The notes beneath the pieces were generated by a model. The model was not told the DNA's origin, did no database searches, and saw only the letters and a list, made by a program, of their open reading frames with translations. This document shows positions 11,600 to 25,500 of a DNA stretch of 64,000 nucleotides, piece by piece. The translations under genes and the position numbers were made by a program. Origin of the DNA: Tetradesmus obliquus (taxonomy: Eukaryota; Chlorophyta; Chlorophyceae; Sphaeropleales; Scenedesmaceae); the NCBI GenBank assembly GCA_030272155.1, contig CP126194.1:6315501-6379500 (forward strand), read 5' to 3'. The stretch's first letter is position 1. Each line of letters begins with the position of its first letter.

Positions 11600-13113
11600 A
11601 CGTTCATGATGAAATGGTGAAGGGGCACAAGCAGGCAGCCAGGCGGCAACAGCACTCAGTTGTGGCGGAGCTGGCACGCAGGCAAATGCAGCTGCCTGCG
11701 CGCAAGCCGGCTTCCAAATGCGTTGCGAATGTGGTAGTCTTGAGACTACGGTAGGTAGTTTGTGGTAGGATGGGTGGTGCAGCTGCTTGCTCCTGCAGGG
11801 TGTGTGAGGTGCTGTTTGTTTTCTGGGGTAGCCTTGCGTATTATTTTGGCGGCTGGTCCGCTGCTGTGACTTGCAGCCAAGACCAAGAGTCTGTGCTGCA
11901 GTGTCTGGTGTTGCGTACCAGGATGGTGCAGTGCCACGGCGCGGCTGGCTGGCTGCTTTGCAGCTGCAAAAGAACTGCACAAACCCCAGCAGTGCGGGGC
12001 CGTTCATCTCAAGAAAGTGTGGATATGGCAGTATCTTGACATACATGTGTGCACAGTGCGATGGGCCTTTTGCATGTGATCTTTTATGCAAAAGTTGCAC
12101 GACACGCTGTGGCTGTAAGTTATGCACGTGCATGCAGCAGCATGTGCGCAGCTGCAGCATTTCTTGTACTAGCAGGTGTAGGCATTGTACAAGAGGCATG
12201 TTGACGTGTGGCCCTGCTCCGTTGTTGTGGCTTGTCTACCTGCTCTGCCCATGGCGGGCGGGTGTGCCAGTCTGTGCTATGGTAAACGCGCAAGACATGC
12301 TGGGTGCGGCAAACGAATGAACTGTGGCCATTGGTTTGTGGGTTGAGCGGATCGGTCAGTCTCTGCAGGGGTTCTGCATAGCATGCTGCAGCCCAGGCTG
12401 GTACTGCCGGCCAGCCGCTGGCAACTGGCACAGGCTGTGCAGCAGCGTGCGTAGCGGCGCGCCGCTGGTATATGAATGTGCATGGCAGTGGTGTGACGGT
12501 GGAATCCTTTTCCAAAACTGTGCTGAATATGTAACAAATCAAACTCCCATGAGATACGTGCACATTTGGACTGGCTGTAGCACTAGCAATTGCACAGCAC
12601 TGAAGCGTCAGCATTGTTGCACGCCTGCTTAGACAAGCGCTTGCTAGCATGGCGTGGTGTTTTGCTGCCCAACAGTTGGCTACTGTGAATGTAAGTAATA
12701 TCTTTTCTGCAACCCTAAACACTACTAGCACTAGCTAGTGCCTATAGGCAGTCTGCAATTGTTGTGTGTAACGCTCTGCATCATAGTTATGAACCGATCA
12801 GGCACATGTTGTGATTATGGATTCTGGGCCCATGTCAGGCGGCCAGAGCACAGCCCTGAGACGATGCTAGAAGACATCACACTAACTGGCAGCTGCAACG
12901 CGCTACGTGCAACAGCACCGCTGTCTCATGCAACACCGCACACTCAGCCGCAACATTTGTGTTACATGTGCTTGGCAGCCATACGGAGAGCGCCATGCTG
13001 GAGAGCTACATCACATCAGCGCACCACACCGGCTGCAGGATGACCAGAAGCCGCGGCAATGCCGCCAAACGCACGCACACTGCGTCCACGACACTCGTCT
13101 GCACACCATGTCC
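11600..13113. other. Convergent 3' UTRs of pyrophosphatase and rotatin genes
   Basis: No coding frame is convincing. The + strand is G+T-rich from 11600 to about 12.8 kb and A+C-rich after that, which fits a long + strand 3' UTR meeting a short - strand one. TGTAA at 12114-12118 is the first poly(A)-type signal for the pyrophosphatase. TTACA at 12962-12966 (TGTAA on the - strand) lies about 150 nt past the rotatin stop. Confidence 0.55.
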
Positions 13114-16100
13114 TCAAGCGCTCTCCATGATGTCAAGCACTGAGCTGCAGCTCTCCGCCAGCTGCTCCAGCCACCACGCTGCATCGCGGGCACCAGCTAA
13201 GCTGCCGGCAGCAGCAACCACAGCCTTGCCATGCAGCCTGCTAGCCACACCCTTCCCGGCTGCTGCTGCTGCTGCACGCTGCTGATCCTCCCAACCATCC
13301 CTGTCTGACACAGCAGCTATGTCACCCCTGCTGCTGCCAACCCCAGCTGCAGCTTTGTCTGCTATTTGCTGCTCTTCAGCCTCTTCCAGTAGCTGCTGGG
13401 CACAGTCCCTGACGGCTGCCAGCCGAGCTGCAGCAGCAGGCAGCTTGCGCACCGCAGCCTTCACTTTCTCCCCTTGGTACATCAGCGCCCACAGCACCGA
13501 CACAGCATACGCAGCACAGCACACGTTGCCAGCAGCGCTGGGCACCAAGCCACTGCCAAACAGCAGCAGCGAGCCACTGCCAGCAGTGCCAGCCGGCCCA
13601 GGGCTGCCTGGCCTGCTGCTGCTGCTAGCAGCAGCGCTGGTCACTGGCTTGCCATACAGCGGCGCCCAGCCCTGCTGCTGCGCGTTGCCCTGCCCGCTGC
13701 TGCTGCCGGGCCTCCCCAGCCCTCCTGCATCCAGCTGCTGCTGCTGCTGCTGCTGCTGCTGACCGCGCGGCGTCACACATTCTGCTGCTGCCAGCAGCAG
13801 CGGCAGCAGCTGCTGGTTGGCCAGCACCGGGCCGCGCAGCTCCGCATCAAACGCCAGGTTGCGCAGCAGCAGCAGCGCCGCACTGACGGCAGCCGGCTGC
13901 TGCGGCAGTGTGATCACTTCAGCCACCAGATCAATCAGCGCCGGTGCCACTGTCGGCCGCAGCAGCGCCCGCTGCCCATGCGGCCTGCCTGCCACAACCG
14001 CCAGCAGCTGCAGCGTGCCAGCCAACCGCTGCTGCTGCGCCTGCTTCTGCTGCTGCGGCTCGTGCTCTCGCTTGCAGGACAGCAGGCAGCTGCGCAGCGC
14101 GCGCTGCACATCTTGCAGGAAAGTGCCGCCTGGCCTGACCAGCTGAGCAGCACCGTCATCAGAGCTGGCATAGTGCAGCAATGTTACCCCTGCACCGCGC
14201 ACAACATCAGGCACACCTGCTGCTGCCTGTGCCGCCGCTGCACTGCTGCTAGGTGCATTCTGATCCGCGGTCAGGCCGCTGCTCGGCAGCAGCAGCAACA
14301 GCAGCTGCTGCAGCAGGGTGCTGCCGGTGCTGCTGGGTGCTGCTGCTACAGCTAGGCGTGCCTGGTAGCAGCCGGGCAGCATGTTGTCCAGCAGCTGCAG
14401 CAGCTCAAGCAGCAGCGGGGTCTGCTGCAGAGCCAGCGGCCACAGCTGCTGTAGCAGCTCAACCTGTTGTGAAGCAAGGCAGGAACAGACCCAGGAGGGG
14501 CAGGGGGAGCCAAACAGTGAGGCTCATGTGGTGCACGAAGAGCAGCATGCAAGGTTGATCGCCGTGCAGCGTGCCTGCAAGTATGTCAGCGCAACAGGCA
14601 GCAGCATGCAGGCTGTCTGCTTAAACACCGAGCACATGTTTGCACCATCAATGAGAAACCAGCCTGGAGCCATGTGGCAGTATCTGCAAGGTGTTGGGTT
14701 GTGCAGGTTTGCTTACCAAGCCACTTGCCACCAGCGCCGCCTGTGTGTCATGGCAGCGGTACGCCAGGTGCCGCAGCAGCAGCACATTCAGCAGCAGCTT
14801 GCGCAGGTTCACTGTCCGCAGCGCCGCCTGCTGTTGCTGCCTGCTACTGCCGCTGTTAACAACTGCAGCACCCGGATGGGCAGCATCAACAGCTGTGTCA
14901 GCTTCTGCGCATGCATCCTCAGCAGGTGCGTTGTCGCCAGCAGCATCAGCACCAGCAGCAGACATGTCTAGCACTGCATCCTCCGCAGCATCAGCTGCTT
15001 GCTCCTGTGGCTCAGCTGGACCGTCATCACCTTCCGCAGCCGCATCAGCTGCTGTGTCTGCCAGATCGCTGCTGCTGCTCTTGTTGCCACGCAGCCTGAG
15101 CTGTGCAGCCTGCTGCTGCTGCTGCCGTGACTTGACGGCTGCGCCTGGAGCTTTTGGCCCGGCTGCCCTTCTGACCCCGCCTGCTGCTGCTGCTGCTGCC
15201 CCTGTTGCTGCTCCTTTGCGCCCAAACGCAACACCAGCAGCTGGGGCTGCCTTTGGTGCGGCAGCTGGTGTGCTGCTGAACCATCTTGCACGCACCCTGC
15301 GCTGCCCAGCCGCAGCTCCAGGCCCCTGTGCTGACCCTGCTGCTGGCGCTGCTGCTGCCACTGCTGCTGCCACTGCTGCTGCCAAAGCCTTCGCAGCTTC
15401 CATCAGCAGCTTGTGCAAGCCTATCTCCAATGCAGCTTCCTTTGCTGATCTGCTGTATGTCAGCAGGTTCTGTAGCGCAAACACAGCTGCTAAGCCCTCT
15501 GGGGAGGCCACTGTAGGTGTGGTGCTGCCTGCAGGAGCAGCATCAGCAGCATCAGGTGCACCGGGGGCTGCTGCTGGTGACAGTATGCTGCCTGGCAGAT
15601 GCACAGCCAGCTCCCAACACAGTGCAGCGCCAACTGGCACGCCACTGGCGCACTTGGGCTCAGCAGTTGTTGCAGGCGCTGCGCGGTGCTCCTGGGCACT
15701 CATGCTGCTGCTGCTATCACTACTGCCTGCAGATGATTGGCTGCCATCTGCTTCAGCTTCAGCTGCACTGCCTGGGCTCTGCTGTGCAGCAGCAGGCAGG
15801 CCTAGCGCTGCTGCTGCTACATCTGCACTTGACAGCAGCAGACCCAGCAGCTGCACCAGCAGCAGCTGCAGGCCCCTGCTGCTAGCCGGGTGTGACATGC
15901 AAGCGGCAATGGCCACCAACAGCTGGCCTCTGCTGCTACTGGTACTGGTGTTGGTGCTGCTGACACTTGGCGCACTGCTGCCATCAGCTGCACCTGGCTG
16001 CTGATCCACTGCGGCCAGCAGCTGCAGCAGCTGCTGCTCTCGCTGGCCAGCTGCCAGTGAGGCCAGTGGCGACGCCAGCACAGCAGCAGCAGCAACATGC

Positions 16101-16471
16101 ACCAGCGCAAGCTGCTGCTGCAGCAGCTGCAAGACAGCAGCGGTAGCAGCGCCTGGCACTTTGCCCCTGCTGCTGCTGTTTGCAGCGCCTGCATCACCCT
16201 GAGGCACCACCAGCACATTGCCCACTCGGCGGATCAGCTGCAGCAGCACCACAGGCACCTCTCTGAGTAGCGACTGCACTGCTGCAGGCAGCAGCAGCAG
16301 CCCACCCCCAGCTGAGGCAGGCGCTGCAGCCAGAGCCAGCATGCGGGCAGCAGCTGCTGCTGAAGCAGCACATGCTGCCTGCTGCTGCAGCGCCAGTGTA
16401 GCCACAATGTGCTGGCCAGCAGCTGCATTTGCCACTGACCGGCAGCTGTGTAGTGCTGGCGGTGGCAGCAA

Positions 16472-16504
<33 letters not shown>

Positions 16505-19500
16505 CGCGTCTTCCACAAGTCCCAGCAGCTGCAACTGCTGCACATAGAGCTGCTGCTGCTCATCCGCTGGCGTTGGTGCCCTGCTGCTGCCTTCATGCAG
16601 AGGAACGGCCGCCAGCTGCAGCACAGCAGCTGCCACGCCCTGCTGCAGCAGCAGCGCCCGGCCGATGCTATCCGGTGCAGCCGCCATCGCCGTTGCTGCC
16701 AGAGCAGCTGCTGCTGCTGCCACCTTGGCTGGCCGCTGCTGCCAGTTCAGCAGGCAGCCTGGCACCAGCTCGCTCCACAGCTGATCCAGCTGCAGCAATG
16801 GCCCAAGGCCCAAGCAGGGCAGCTGCTTTGGCGGCTGGCTGGCATCACCTGTTGCATCGCCGGCCGCACCCTGCTGCTGCTGCTGCTGCTGCAGGATGCT
16901 GACAGGGATGACCATGGAGGCTGCCAGAGCGCGCATGGCTGCTGCGCGCACGCCGTGAGCCTCGCAGGTATCTAACGCAACACGTACCAGCCGGTGCCCG
17001 CAGTCTGGCCAGCTGTGCGCAATCAAAGCCTGCAGAGAGCAGACAAGGCGCACACTGGTCAAAATAACGGCACGGGAACGTACATCAGGCTACAGAAAAG
17101 GCTGCACCGAGCGCTGCAGGAAACATGCTGCTGGAGTGCACACCCAGCCCTCACGTGCGTTGGCAGTTACACGCTGCCATGAGCTGGGCGTGAAACCTGA
17201 GCAGGGCTTGATGATGACCTGTGCTCACTGTCTGTCAGCTAGAGTTCCAAACCCAGCAGACCTGCCATAGCCCACACCCTCCCTTGTGTGCAACATTACA
17301 CACTGCCCAGACATGCACACCTACAAATGCACGCATGTGCCCACCTGTGTTGCTGCTGCGCCGGGCGCCAGCAGCTGCCCCAGCAGGCGCAGCGCCAGGC
17401 AGCGGATGGACGACTCGCGGTCACGGCACAGCCTGTGGGTGTGGCAGCGAGTGCAGGGCGTTGGCAGCGCGGCAGCCAGCAGCAGAACAGTGCAGAGGTG
17501 TAAGCCAGTCAGCAGAGATGCTGGGCGGAGCATGTCACACACTCATGCCAGGTGGCAGCGTGCGGCAAGCACTAGCACGCGAGGTGTACCAACAGGCGGT
17601 CTTTCAGGACTCGGGCGCAGACATCCACAATGCTCCCGGGGCAAACTAACGCGTAAGGCTGCTTGCATATGCACCGTCTCACTGTTATGCACACACCTTG
17701 ACAGCCAGAAGGTGCCGCCAATGGCTGCCCACACTTGCGACCAGTCCTCCTGCGCTGCCACAGGCCCCCGCACCACCTCCAGCAGGGCCTGCAGCGCGGT
17801 TTTGACTAGCGCCTTGCCCCTGAACCCTGGCACGGACCTGCCAGCCACAGGCATGAGCACCTTGGTGATCAGCGGCTCGATTGCATCCACCACTGCAGAA
17901 GCTTCCTCACTGAGCCCTACACCACAGCTGCCTGGGCCAGCAGCAGCCAACGCTGCGTCTGCTGCAGGCTTCAAGCCACGACCCTTGCCCATGCGGCTGG
18001 TAAGGTCGCTGCTGCTGCGGCTGTCACGCGCATGCTGCAGGCGTGCTACCTGGGCACTGTCCTGCAAGGCGCCAGTAACCTCATACAGCAACACACCAGC
18101 CGCAACACGGCAGCAGTAGTCTGCCTCATCACCACGCGCTAGCAAACTTCTGCATAGCAGCTGCAGCAGTTCAGCAGGCTGCAATGTCGCTAAGCTGGCA
18201 CCCGATGTTTGACCAGCTGTTGACCCATTGCTGACGTGGCAGCAGCTGTGTTTGACTGCTTTGACCAGCTGCAGCAGCACGCGCAGCGCCTGGCGGCTGA
18301 CCTGCAGAGCCAGCAGCCGCTCACTGCTCGACTCAGAGCCTGTCACTGCTGTTGCAACTGCTGCTGCGTCTTTGCTGTTGGCGGTGCTGAGTCCAAACAT
18401 GTCTGCAACTGCTGCTGCAGCAGCTGCTGAGCTGGGCTGCTGCTTGAGCAGCTCCCAGCTGTTGGTGCCCATTGCGAGTGCAAGTGGCGGCCTGGGCACC
18501 TCCTTTGATGCAGCTGGCTGCTGCAGCCACGCACTGACAGACTGCTGCAGCAGCAGCTGCAGGTGCGTGTACTGGCCCTGCACAAGAAGAGCAGCCAGTG
18601 GTAGGTTTTGGAAGGCCTTAGCTGCACAAGACCGCTGTAGTGCTCACTAGCCTGCTATGTAGCAGATAGCGTGTGCTAAACAGCAACACTAGTGCTAAGG
18701 CATTGAAGCTCTTTGCACATGTTCAGTGCATGCGCTTTGAAAGTAAAGCTGGAGAGCGGCAGCGATATGGATGCAGCATGCGTGCTGGCCAAATTGCGGC
18801 CGCCTCACCTCTGCCAGTGGCGCAGCAGCCAGCATACGCTCCAGCAGCTGCAGCAGCCGCAGCCACAGCCGCTGATCTTCACTGTTGATCGGCGCAGCGC
18901 CAAGCAGCCGATCAAATGCAGACAGCCAACCGCAGCCAGTGCTGCCGCATGCCGCAACGCTGCAGTCCTGACCAGCAGCAGGATGCCCAGAATCCTTGCC
19001 ATGTGTATTGCCTGTAGCAGCAATGACCTGCAGGCCCTGCTGGCTGCTGGCAAGCTGCTCCAGCTGATGCAGCGCCTGCTCACATTCAGCATGGCTGGCA
19101 GCTGCTTGCACAGCCGCCAGCAGCCGCTGTGCCACAGCTGCAGCGTCAACATTGAACACCTGGTTGGCTGTAGCAGACAGCACTGCCTGGCTGATGTGGG
19201 TTGCTGCGGGCGGCAGGCAGTCTGCCAGCATGGCACGGGCAGCTGCAGGGCTGTTGCCTGCCAGCTGCAGCAGCTGCTGCTGCTCCACCAGCTGGTTCAC
19301 CCAGCGCTGCTGCTGGTGCCCTATCGCCTCAGAGGCAGGCTCGTCAAGTGTGCATGGGTGGTGGCTGTCACGCTCCATTGATGCGGCTACTGAGACAGGC
19401 AGCACCTTGAACGGAAACTTGTACTGCCGCAAGAATGGCTCAGGAAGCAGCACACCACCCACACCACCAGGCAGCAGCACTGCTTGCTGCTGCTGTCCAT

Positions 19501-22500
19501 TCTGCTGCTGCTGCTGGCATGACCAAGCTGATGTGTCCAGCCCAGCAGCAGCTGCAGCATCAGCTGCTGCAGCTGCCGCAGCAGCTGCAAACCCACTCCA
19601 CTGCTGTGCTGCATTGCCAAACACTGTCAGCGCCAGCACGCGCGAGACAGCGCGCCGCACCGAGTGCAGTGTGTGCACCACCAGCGGCAGCAGCGGCACC
19701 AGCAGCCTGCAAGATGGGGCAGCAAGCACAAGAGCAGGTCAGCTACTGCCTGTCAATCCAGAGGGTCAAGGCAGCACGGCGGCCTGACTTCCAGGCTGTA
19801 GGTACCCACAATTAACCACTCGCATCCGTACAGCATACCACAGGAGGCAGTAAGCAGAAGCTTGCAGCTACATGATGCTGGCTGTGCCTGGCCTTGCCAT
19901 GCTGCAGCAACTGCATCTCTCAACAAGCAGCTGCGCCACAAGGGATCCGCTGCCCATCGCACTTTTCACATACATCGCATACCGGCACTTCTACGCATAC
20001 CAAAAGGCAGGATGTCATGGTGATACACGCGTTCCCACCTGTGGGTGTCGCCGAACATCCAGGCGAGCGCCTGAGGGCTGCGCGCCAGCAGCCCCGCCAG
20101 CAGCTGCAGCGCAGACACGGCCAGCTGCATGTCAAACAGCTCGCCGCTGGGCGCGCCAGCGCCGACACGATTGGGTGTTGCCGCACGGCCTGGGTGGTGC
20201 TGTGCACCGCCGGCATCATCCTCAGGCCTGCATGCAGCGCACGGCAGTGTTACAGCAAGATTTACGTAGTCATGCTGCCTGCTAGGACCAGGAGCAAAGC
20301 AAGCAGCCAGTGTGGCCGTGAGGGACGGCAACATGCGCAATCTGCAACGGATCGATGCTCTCGCACCAATACGGCTCAAGCAGTTTGCCAGCGATTTGCC
20401 CGCTGCAGCTACTGTATATACTGGCCTCTGTAACATGTGGGTAAAATCACCCTGCTGTTTGTGTGCTGCAGGCCCCGAAGGCAAGCCCACTCACCATGAT
20501 GGCACACACAGGCCCCACACAGCCTCCAGGTGCTGGGGTTCCACCATGACACCCAGCAGCTGCGGTTCAGGGCTCAGCGCCAGCAGCTCCTCAGCTGCTG
20601 ACCTGCGCAGCTCCAGCGCCAAACCCTGGTTCTGCAACACCGCCAGCAGATTGCGCACGTCGCGCTGCGTGAAGTTGGCTGCGAGGGCTGCTGAGGCGTC
20701 TGTCAAGGGGTCCAGTGGCAGGTGGTGGTGCTGCTGCTGCTGCCTGCCAAGCGCTGCTGATGCTGCTGATGCAGAGTCAAGCAGGCCTTTGAAGGGGTCA
20801 TCTGCAGCACAAAAAATGGTATGGCTTGCGTCAATTGTACATACATTGGTACCGGCAATTTGATGTTGCAGGCAGCGGTAGCTGACAGCGCAGCTGCATC
20901 TGCCATCAGCAATTCGAACACTAAAAGCTGCAGATCAAATGGATCAATGCTCAGGAGCCACACACAGCCACAGCTGCGCTTGCCAGCTCACCTGCAAACG
21001 CCTCAAACTCATCAAGCTCCTCCTCTGGCTGCTCCTCACCACCCAGCAGCAGCCGCAGCAGCTGCTGCCCTGCTGCGCGCCGCACATCAGCACGCACACT
21101 GAACAAATCCTGCAGCACACACAGCGCAGGGCTCTGCCAGAACCCTGGCCCCCCAAACTCATCACCGCCGAACTGCTGCTGCTGCTGCAGCTGCTGCTGG
21201 GTCAGGCCCTCTAGTGCTTCTGCCAGCGCAGGAGCTGACTCATCGCCGGCACAGCAGCTGATCCAGCAGCGCCAGGGCACCAGCCACGCAGCAGCAGCAG
21301 ACAGCCCCACACCCTGCAGCAGCGACAGCATGATGCTGCATGACTGAGGCCGCGTGTGCTGCTCTGCCAAGCCCTGGACCACAAGGTACTCCGTTACTTG
21401 TGGCAGCATCAGCAGCTGCACCACCGGCTGCTGCACTGCTGCTGCTGCGCTCGCCAGCAACTGCAGCACCACCTGCTGTTGCTGCTGCTGCTGGCTCAGC
21501 AGCTTCACTAGCAGCTGCCCAGCCTGCTGCTGATGCTGGCCCCCTCGCACTGACGCCACCACTGTCAGGCCATGCATCACAGCCTGCAGCAGTCTCGCAT
21601 CAGACCTGGGGTTGAACCCCAAGCTCGGAACTGCCTCCAAAACCCTACCCATCCACCTGGCAGCCACCTTTGCTGGCTCAGCTTGCAGCTGCAGCAGCAG
21701 CGGCCCTGCTGCTTCCTCAGCTGCTGCTGCTGCCACATGTACTGCTTGTACAGTCTGCAGCGCTTGCAGGCTAGCTGGCCGCAGCCGCTGCAGCAGTGGC
21801 TGTGCAGCAGGCCGCAGCTCTGGCAGCAGCAGCGCAATGGCTTGGTCGGTGGCTGCTGCTGCAGCTGCATCGGCAATGGAGGGCGGCACAACGCTGCTGC
21901 TGCACCATGCCAGCGGCGCCGCGTTGATCAGCCTGCATGTGTTCAAGTAAAACAGTAAGGATCAGTGTACGTGTGTGTGGCCCGCCTACCACAACAGCAA
22001 CGTGTGCCCTCAGCCACTGTTAAAGCAATGGTCAATAGCAGTGCCATTGATGCTACGCTGAACTAGTTCCACCAATTGTGCACAGCGCGCGCTGTAACCA
22101 CAGTTGTCGCAGCAGCGCTTGCTGTCGGCTTGCCTATCTAGCTTGCAAGATGGTGTATACACACGTCATGCGTTGTAGCGCATATTGACTCAACAGCGAC
22201 CCACCTGAGCGCCAGCAGCAGCAAGTTCAAGCTGCCCACGTCCCAGCAGCACAGCCCAGGAGCAGCAGCAGCGCCCCGAGCCAGCATCACAGCAGCAGCA
22301 GGCGCAGCGTCACTCGCAGCACCAGCAGCCGCCAGCAGCACAGCAGCAGCATCGCCGGCCACCATGCTGCAGTTGGCTGCTGCTGCAGCAGCAACAGGCT
22401 GCCCTGACAGTGCTGCTGCCAGGGCCGCAGCTCTGTCGCCTGCTGCTATAGCTGCTGTCGATGCAAGGGCTCGTGAGAGTGCCCCCAGCATGCCCCTCCA

Positions 22501-25500
22501 CACTGCCTGAAGTTCATCATGAAGTTGGTACGCTTCCTGCTCCTGCAGCTGTGAGCTTTGCACCAGCAGGCCTGCTGCTGCCGAGGCGTCCCAGGGCTGT
22601 TGCTGGTGTTGCTCGCTGCTGTTGCTGCCAACCTCAATGCCTGCTGCCGCCAGTGCTGCAAATGGTGCTGTCAGCAGCGGCAGCGCTACCTCCAGAATAG
22701 GCAGCAGCTCGTAGTGCCTGCCTGGCTGTGCCAGCAGCTCGCACACCTGCAGCCATTCACAGATAGCTTAGATGGCTTGGAGACAGGTGGGTAAGAGGCA
22801 TGTCTGCAACGGATGGCTTGGAGACAGGTGGGTAAGAGGCATGTCTGCAACGGATGGCTTGGAGACAGGTGGGTAAGAGGCATGTCTGCAACGGATGGCT
22901 TGGAGACAGGTGGGTAAGAGGCATGTCTGCAACGGATGGCTTGGAGACAGGTGGGTAAGAGGCATGTCTGCAACGGATGGCGCGCACAGCGTGCACAAGG
23001 GCAACAGCAGTACCACGTGCAGTACGGGCCTAAGCGCCGCCACGCCAAGCTTGCATGACGCTCTCCTCAGTTTCACTAAATCGCTGCAAGCAGTAGTGGC
23101 TGCTCACCTGCAGGCATGTGCTGTTGACTGCTGACGTCACATCAACACACTGCTGCTGCTCCAACAAGGCTGCGCCTGCCAAGCGCCACTGCGCGTCAGC
23201 AGCAGCAGCAGTGCTGCTGAACATGCCCTCGTCTGGCATCAGCAGCTGCGGGTAGCAGTTGGGGCAGCTGGGATCAAGCACTGGAGCACGTGCTGCTGCC
23301 AGTGCGGCAGCAGCAGCAGCGCCGCCTGGCGCCAGCCGTGCTGCTGCCAGGAAGCTTCGGCTGCTGTCACTGCTGCCACCTGCAGCAGCAGCGGCAGCAG
23401 GAGCTCCAGCCTGGCCGGCTTGTGCTCCTGCGACACCAGCGGCTGCTGCTGCTGTGCTGCGAGCCAGGCCATCACCATACTCAGAGTGTGCAAGCTCAGG
23501 GTGGCTAGCCAGTGCCAGGGAGGCCTTCAGCCCTGTCACAAGCTGCAGCAGCACTGCAGCGGCTGCCTGCTGCACGGCGCGGCTGCTCCTGCTGCTTGAC
23601 AGCAGTGCCAGGCAGTTGTCCTGCAGTGGCAGCAGATGAGGCATGGCCTGGTGCATTTAGCAGAGGGCATCGGCACTTTAAAAAGAGAAAAGAGAGGCTC
23701 CACACAAGATGCAGCGCTAGAAGGAGCAGCTGATGTGGCATTCATGCTTTCCTTCAAATGTCCCAGGCAGTGCAGATGAGTTTCCATACCAGACAACCAT
23801 TTGTCATGTGCCAGCCACACACTGTTGCAGCAAAACAAATAAAAAAGCAGCCACAAATTTGTGCACCCTAGCATGAAGCACTTTTCCAGCAGCAGCCACT
23901 CACCAGGATGCTCTGCCGCTGCAGCAGCGCCTCTGCAGGCATGTCCAGTGCAACAGCGCCCCCCAGCTCCAGCAGTGCTGGCAGCAGCAGCCGCTCATCA
24001 TCGCTGTACTGCAGCCGCACATTGAGCTCGAACAGGGCCTGGTCATCAGAAGCTGACAGTGCCACCACAGGCAGCAGCACGTGCCCGGGGTGGCGGCTGC
24101 TGCTGGGCGGTGGGGCCCATGCTGAGACAGGCGCTGCAGGGCGGCAAACACATGCGCGCAGCAGCCGACATCTGATGTAGTTCCAGCTGATGACATAGGG
24201 CCTAGCGGGGAGCTGGGTGAGCTGTGGCAGGGCTCACAAGGTGCTGCGCTGCGGAGCGCTGCACGCAAATGGGCAGCCTGTCAGCAAGCGACAAGGCACA
24301 GCCAGGGAAAGCAAGGCACACGCTGCACACAGAGCCCTGGCGTGCTCCACTACGCCGTAAACACTGCTGCAGCGCGCATTTGCCAGCCACTCACCTGCAT
24401 CAGCACCAGCTGCTGTGCGAGCACGGCTCTCCTGCTGCCTCCAGTCAGCGCGTGCCCTAGCCCTGAGCAACCGCTCATCAAACGCAGCCACTACATCACT
24501 GCCGCTGCCACCTGCAGCGCCAGCAGCAGCACTACGAGCTGTGGGTGAGTTGCCCTGGGGCCACGTCCCAGAGGCTGCTACGCCTGCTGCTGCTGCTGCT
24601 GCTGCTGCTGCAGCGCTGCTGCTGGTCCCTGGCCTGGACCCTGCTGCTGCTCTGCTCAGGCCCTGATGGCTTGCAGGAGAGTGCGCAGCACCTGCATGGC
24701 TCCATGCTGCCGCAGCTGCCTGGACCCTGTACCCTGAACCAGCACCAGGGCTGTTGCCAGCAGCAGCTGGCGACCCTACTGATGATGCTGGCCGGCTTGA
24801 GCCAGCGCCAGCAGCACCATGCACAAGGTGTGTATACACTGCAGCTGGGTCCTGGCCTTGCAAGGCAGCAGCGGTGCTGGCCCAGCTGCTGCTGCCGGTA
24901 CGCAGCCTGCTGGTGCCCGCTGCACTTATGAGCTGCTGCAAGCGACCAGAGCGAGCGTCTGTTGCTGCCGCTGTTGCTGCTGCTGCAGACTTGCTTGCTG
25001 GGCTGCCCCCAGAAGCTTCTGCGCTGGACTGAAGAGCACCTCCAGGCTGCTGCTGACCCCTGGCTGGGCTGCCGTGATGCGGCGCTGGCAATCTGCCTCG
25101 CTCTCCTGGTGCATCAGTAAGTGCTGCTGCACCCTGAGATGCAGCTGCACTGCTGCTACTGGTGCTGCTGCTTGGTGCGCCAGGGGTGAGCAGTGCAGCG
25201 ACCAGCGCCTCAACAGATGGCAGCAGCTCATCAGGCCACACCCCTGGCGTTATGAACACGTGCGGCGCGCCTGTTGAAGCAGCAGCTGTGCCGCCTGCTG
25301 CGCTGGATGTGCTGCTGCTGGTGCGGCCTGTGAAGGCATGCAGCTGCTGCAGTGCCCCCAGCTCCAGCAGAGCTCTTGCAAGCTTGGCATCCGCTGCTGC
25401 CAATTTACGCAGCAGCAGAAGCACCACTGCCGTAGTCTGCGCGCCATCGCCGATGTTCAGCAGCCCTGCGCAGACGTCAACATGTAGGTGTCATGACAAC

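Noticed and set aside
13474..16004. Long + strand frames of several hundred codons rich in Ala, Ser, Gln and Cys
   Set aside because: Antisense shadows of rotatin exons 13 and 14; composition follows the trinucleotide runs and no domain is visible.
22776..22981. Could be a CRISPR array
   Set aside because: Units are contiguous, with no unique spacers, and sit in a eukaryotic intron.
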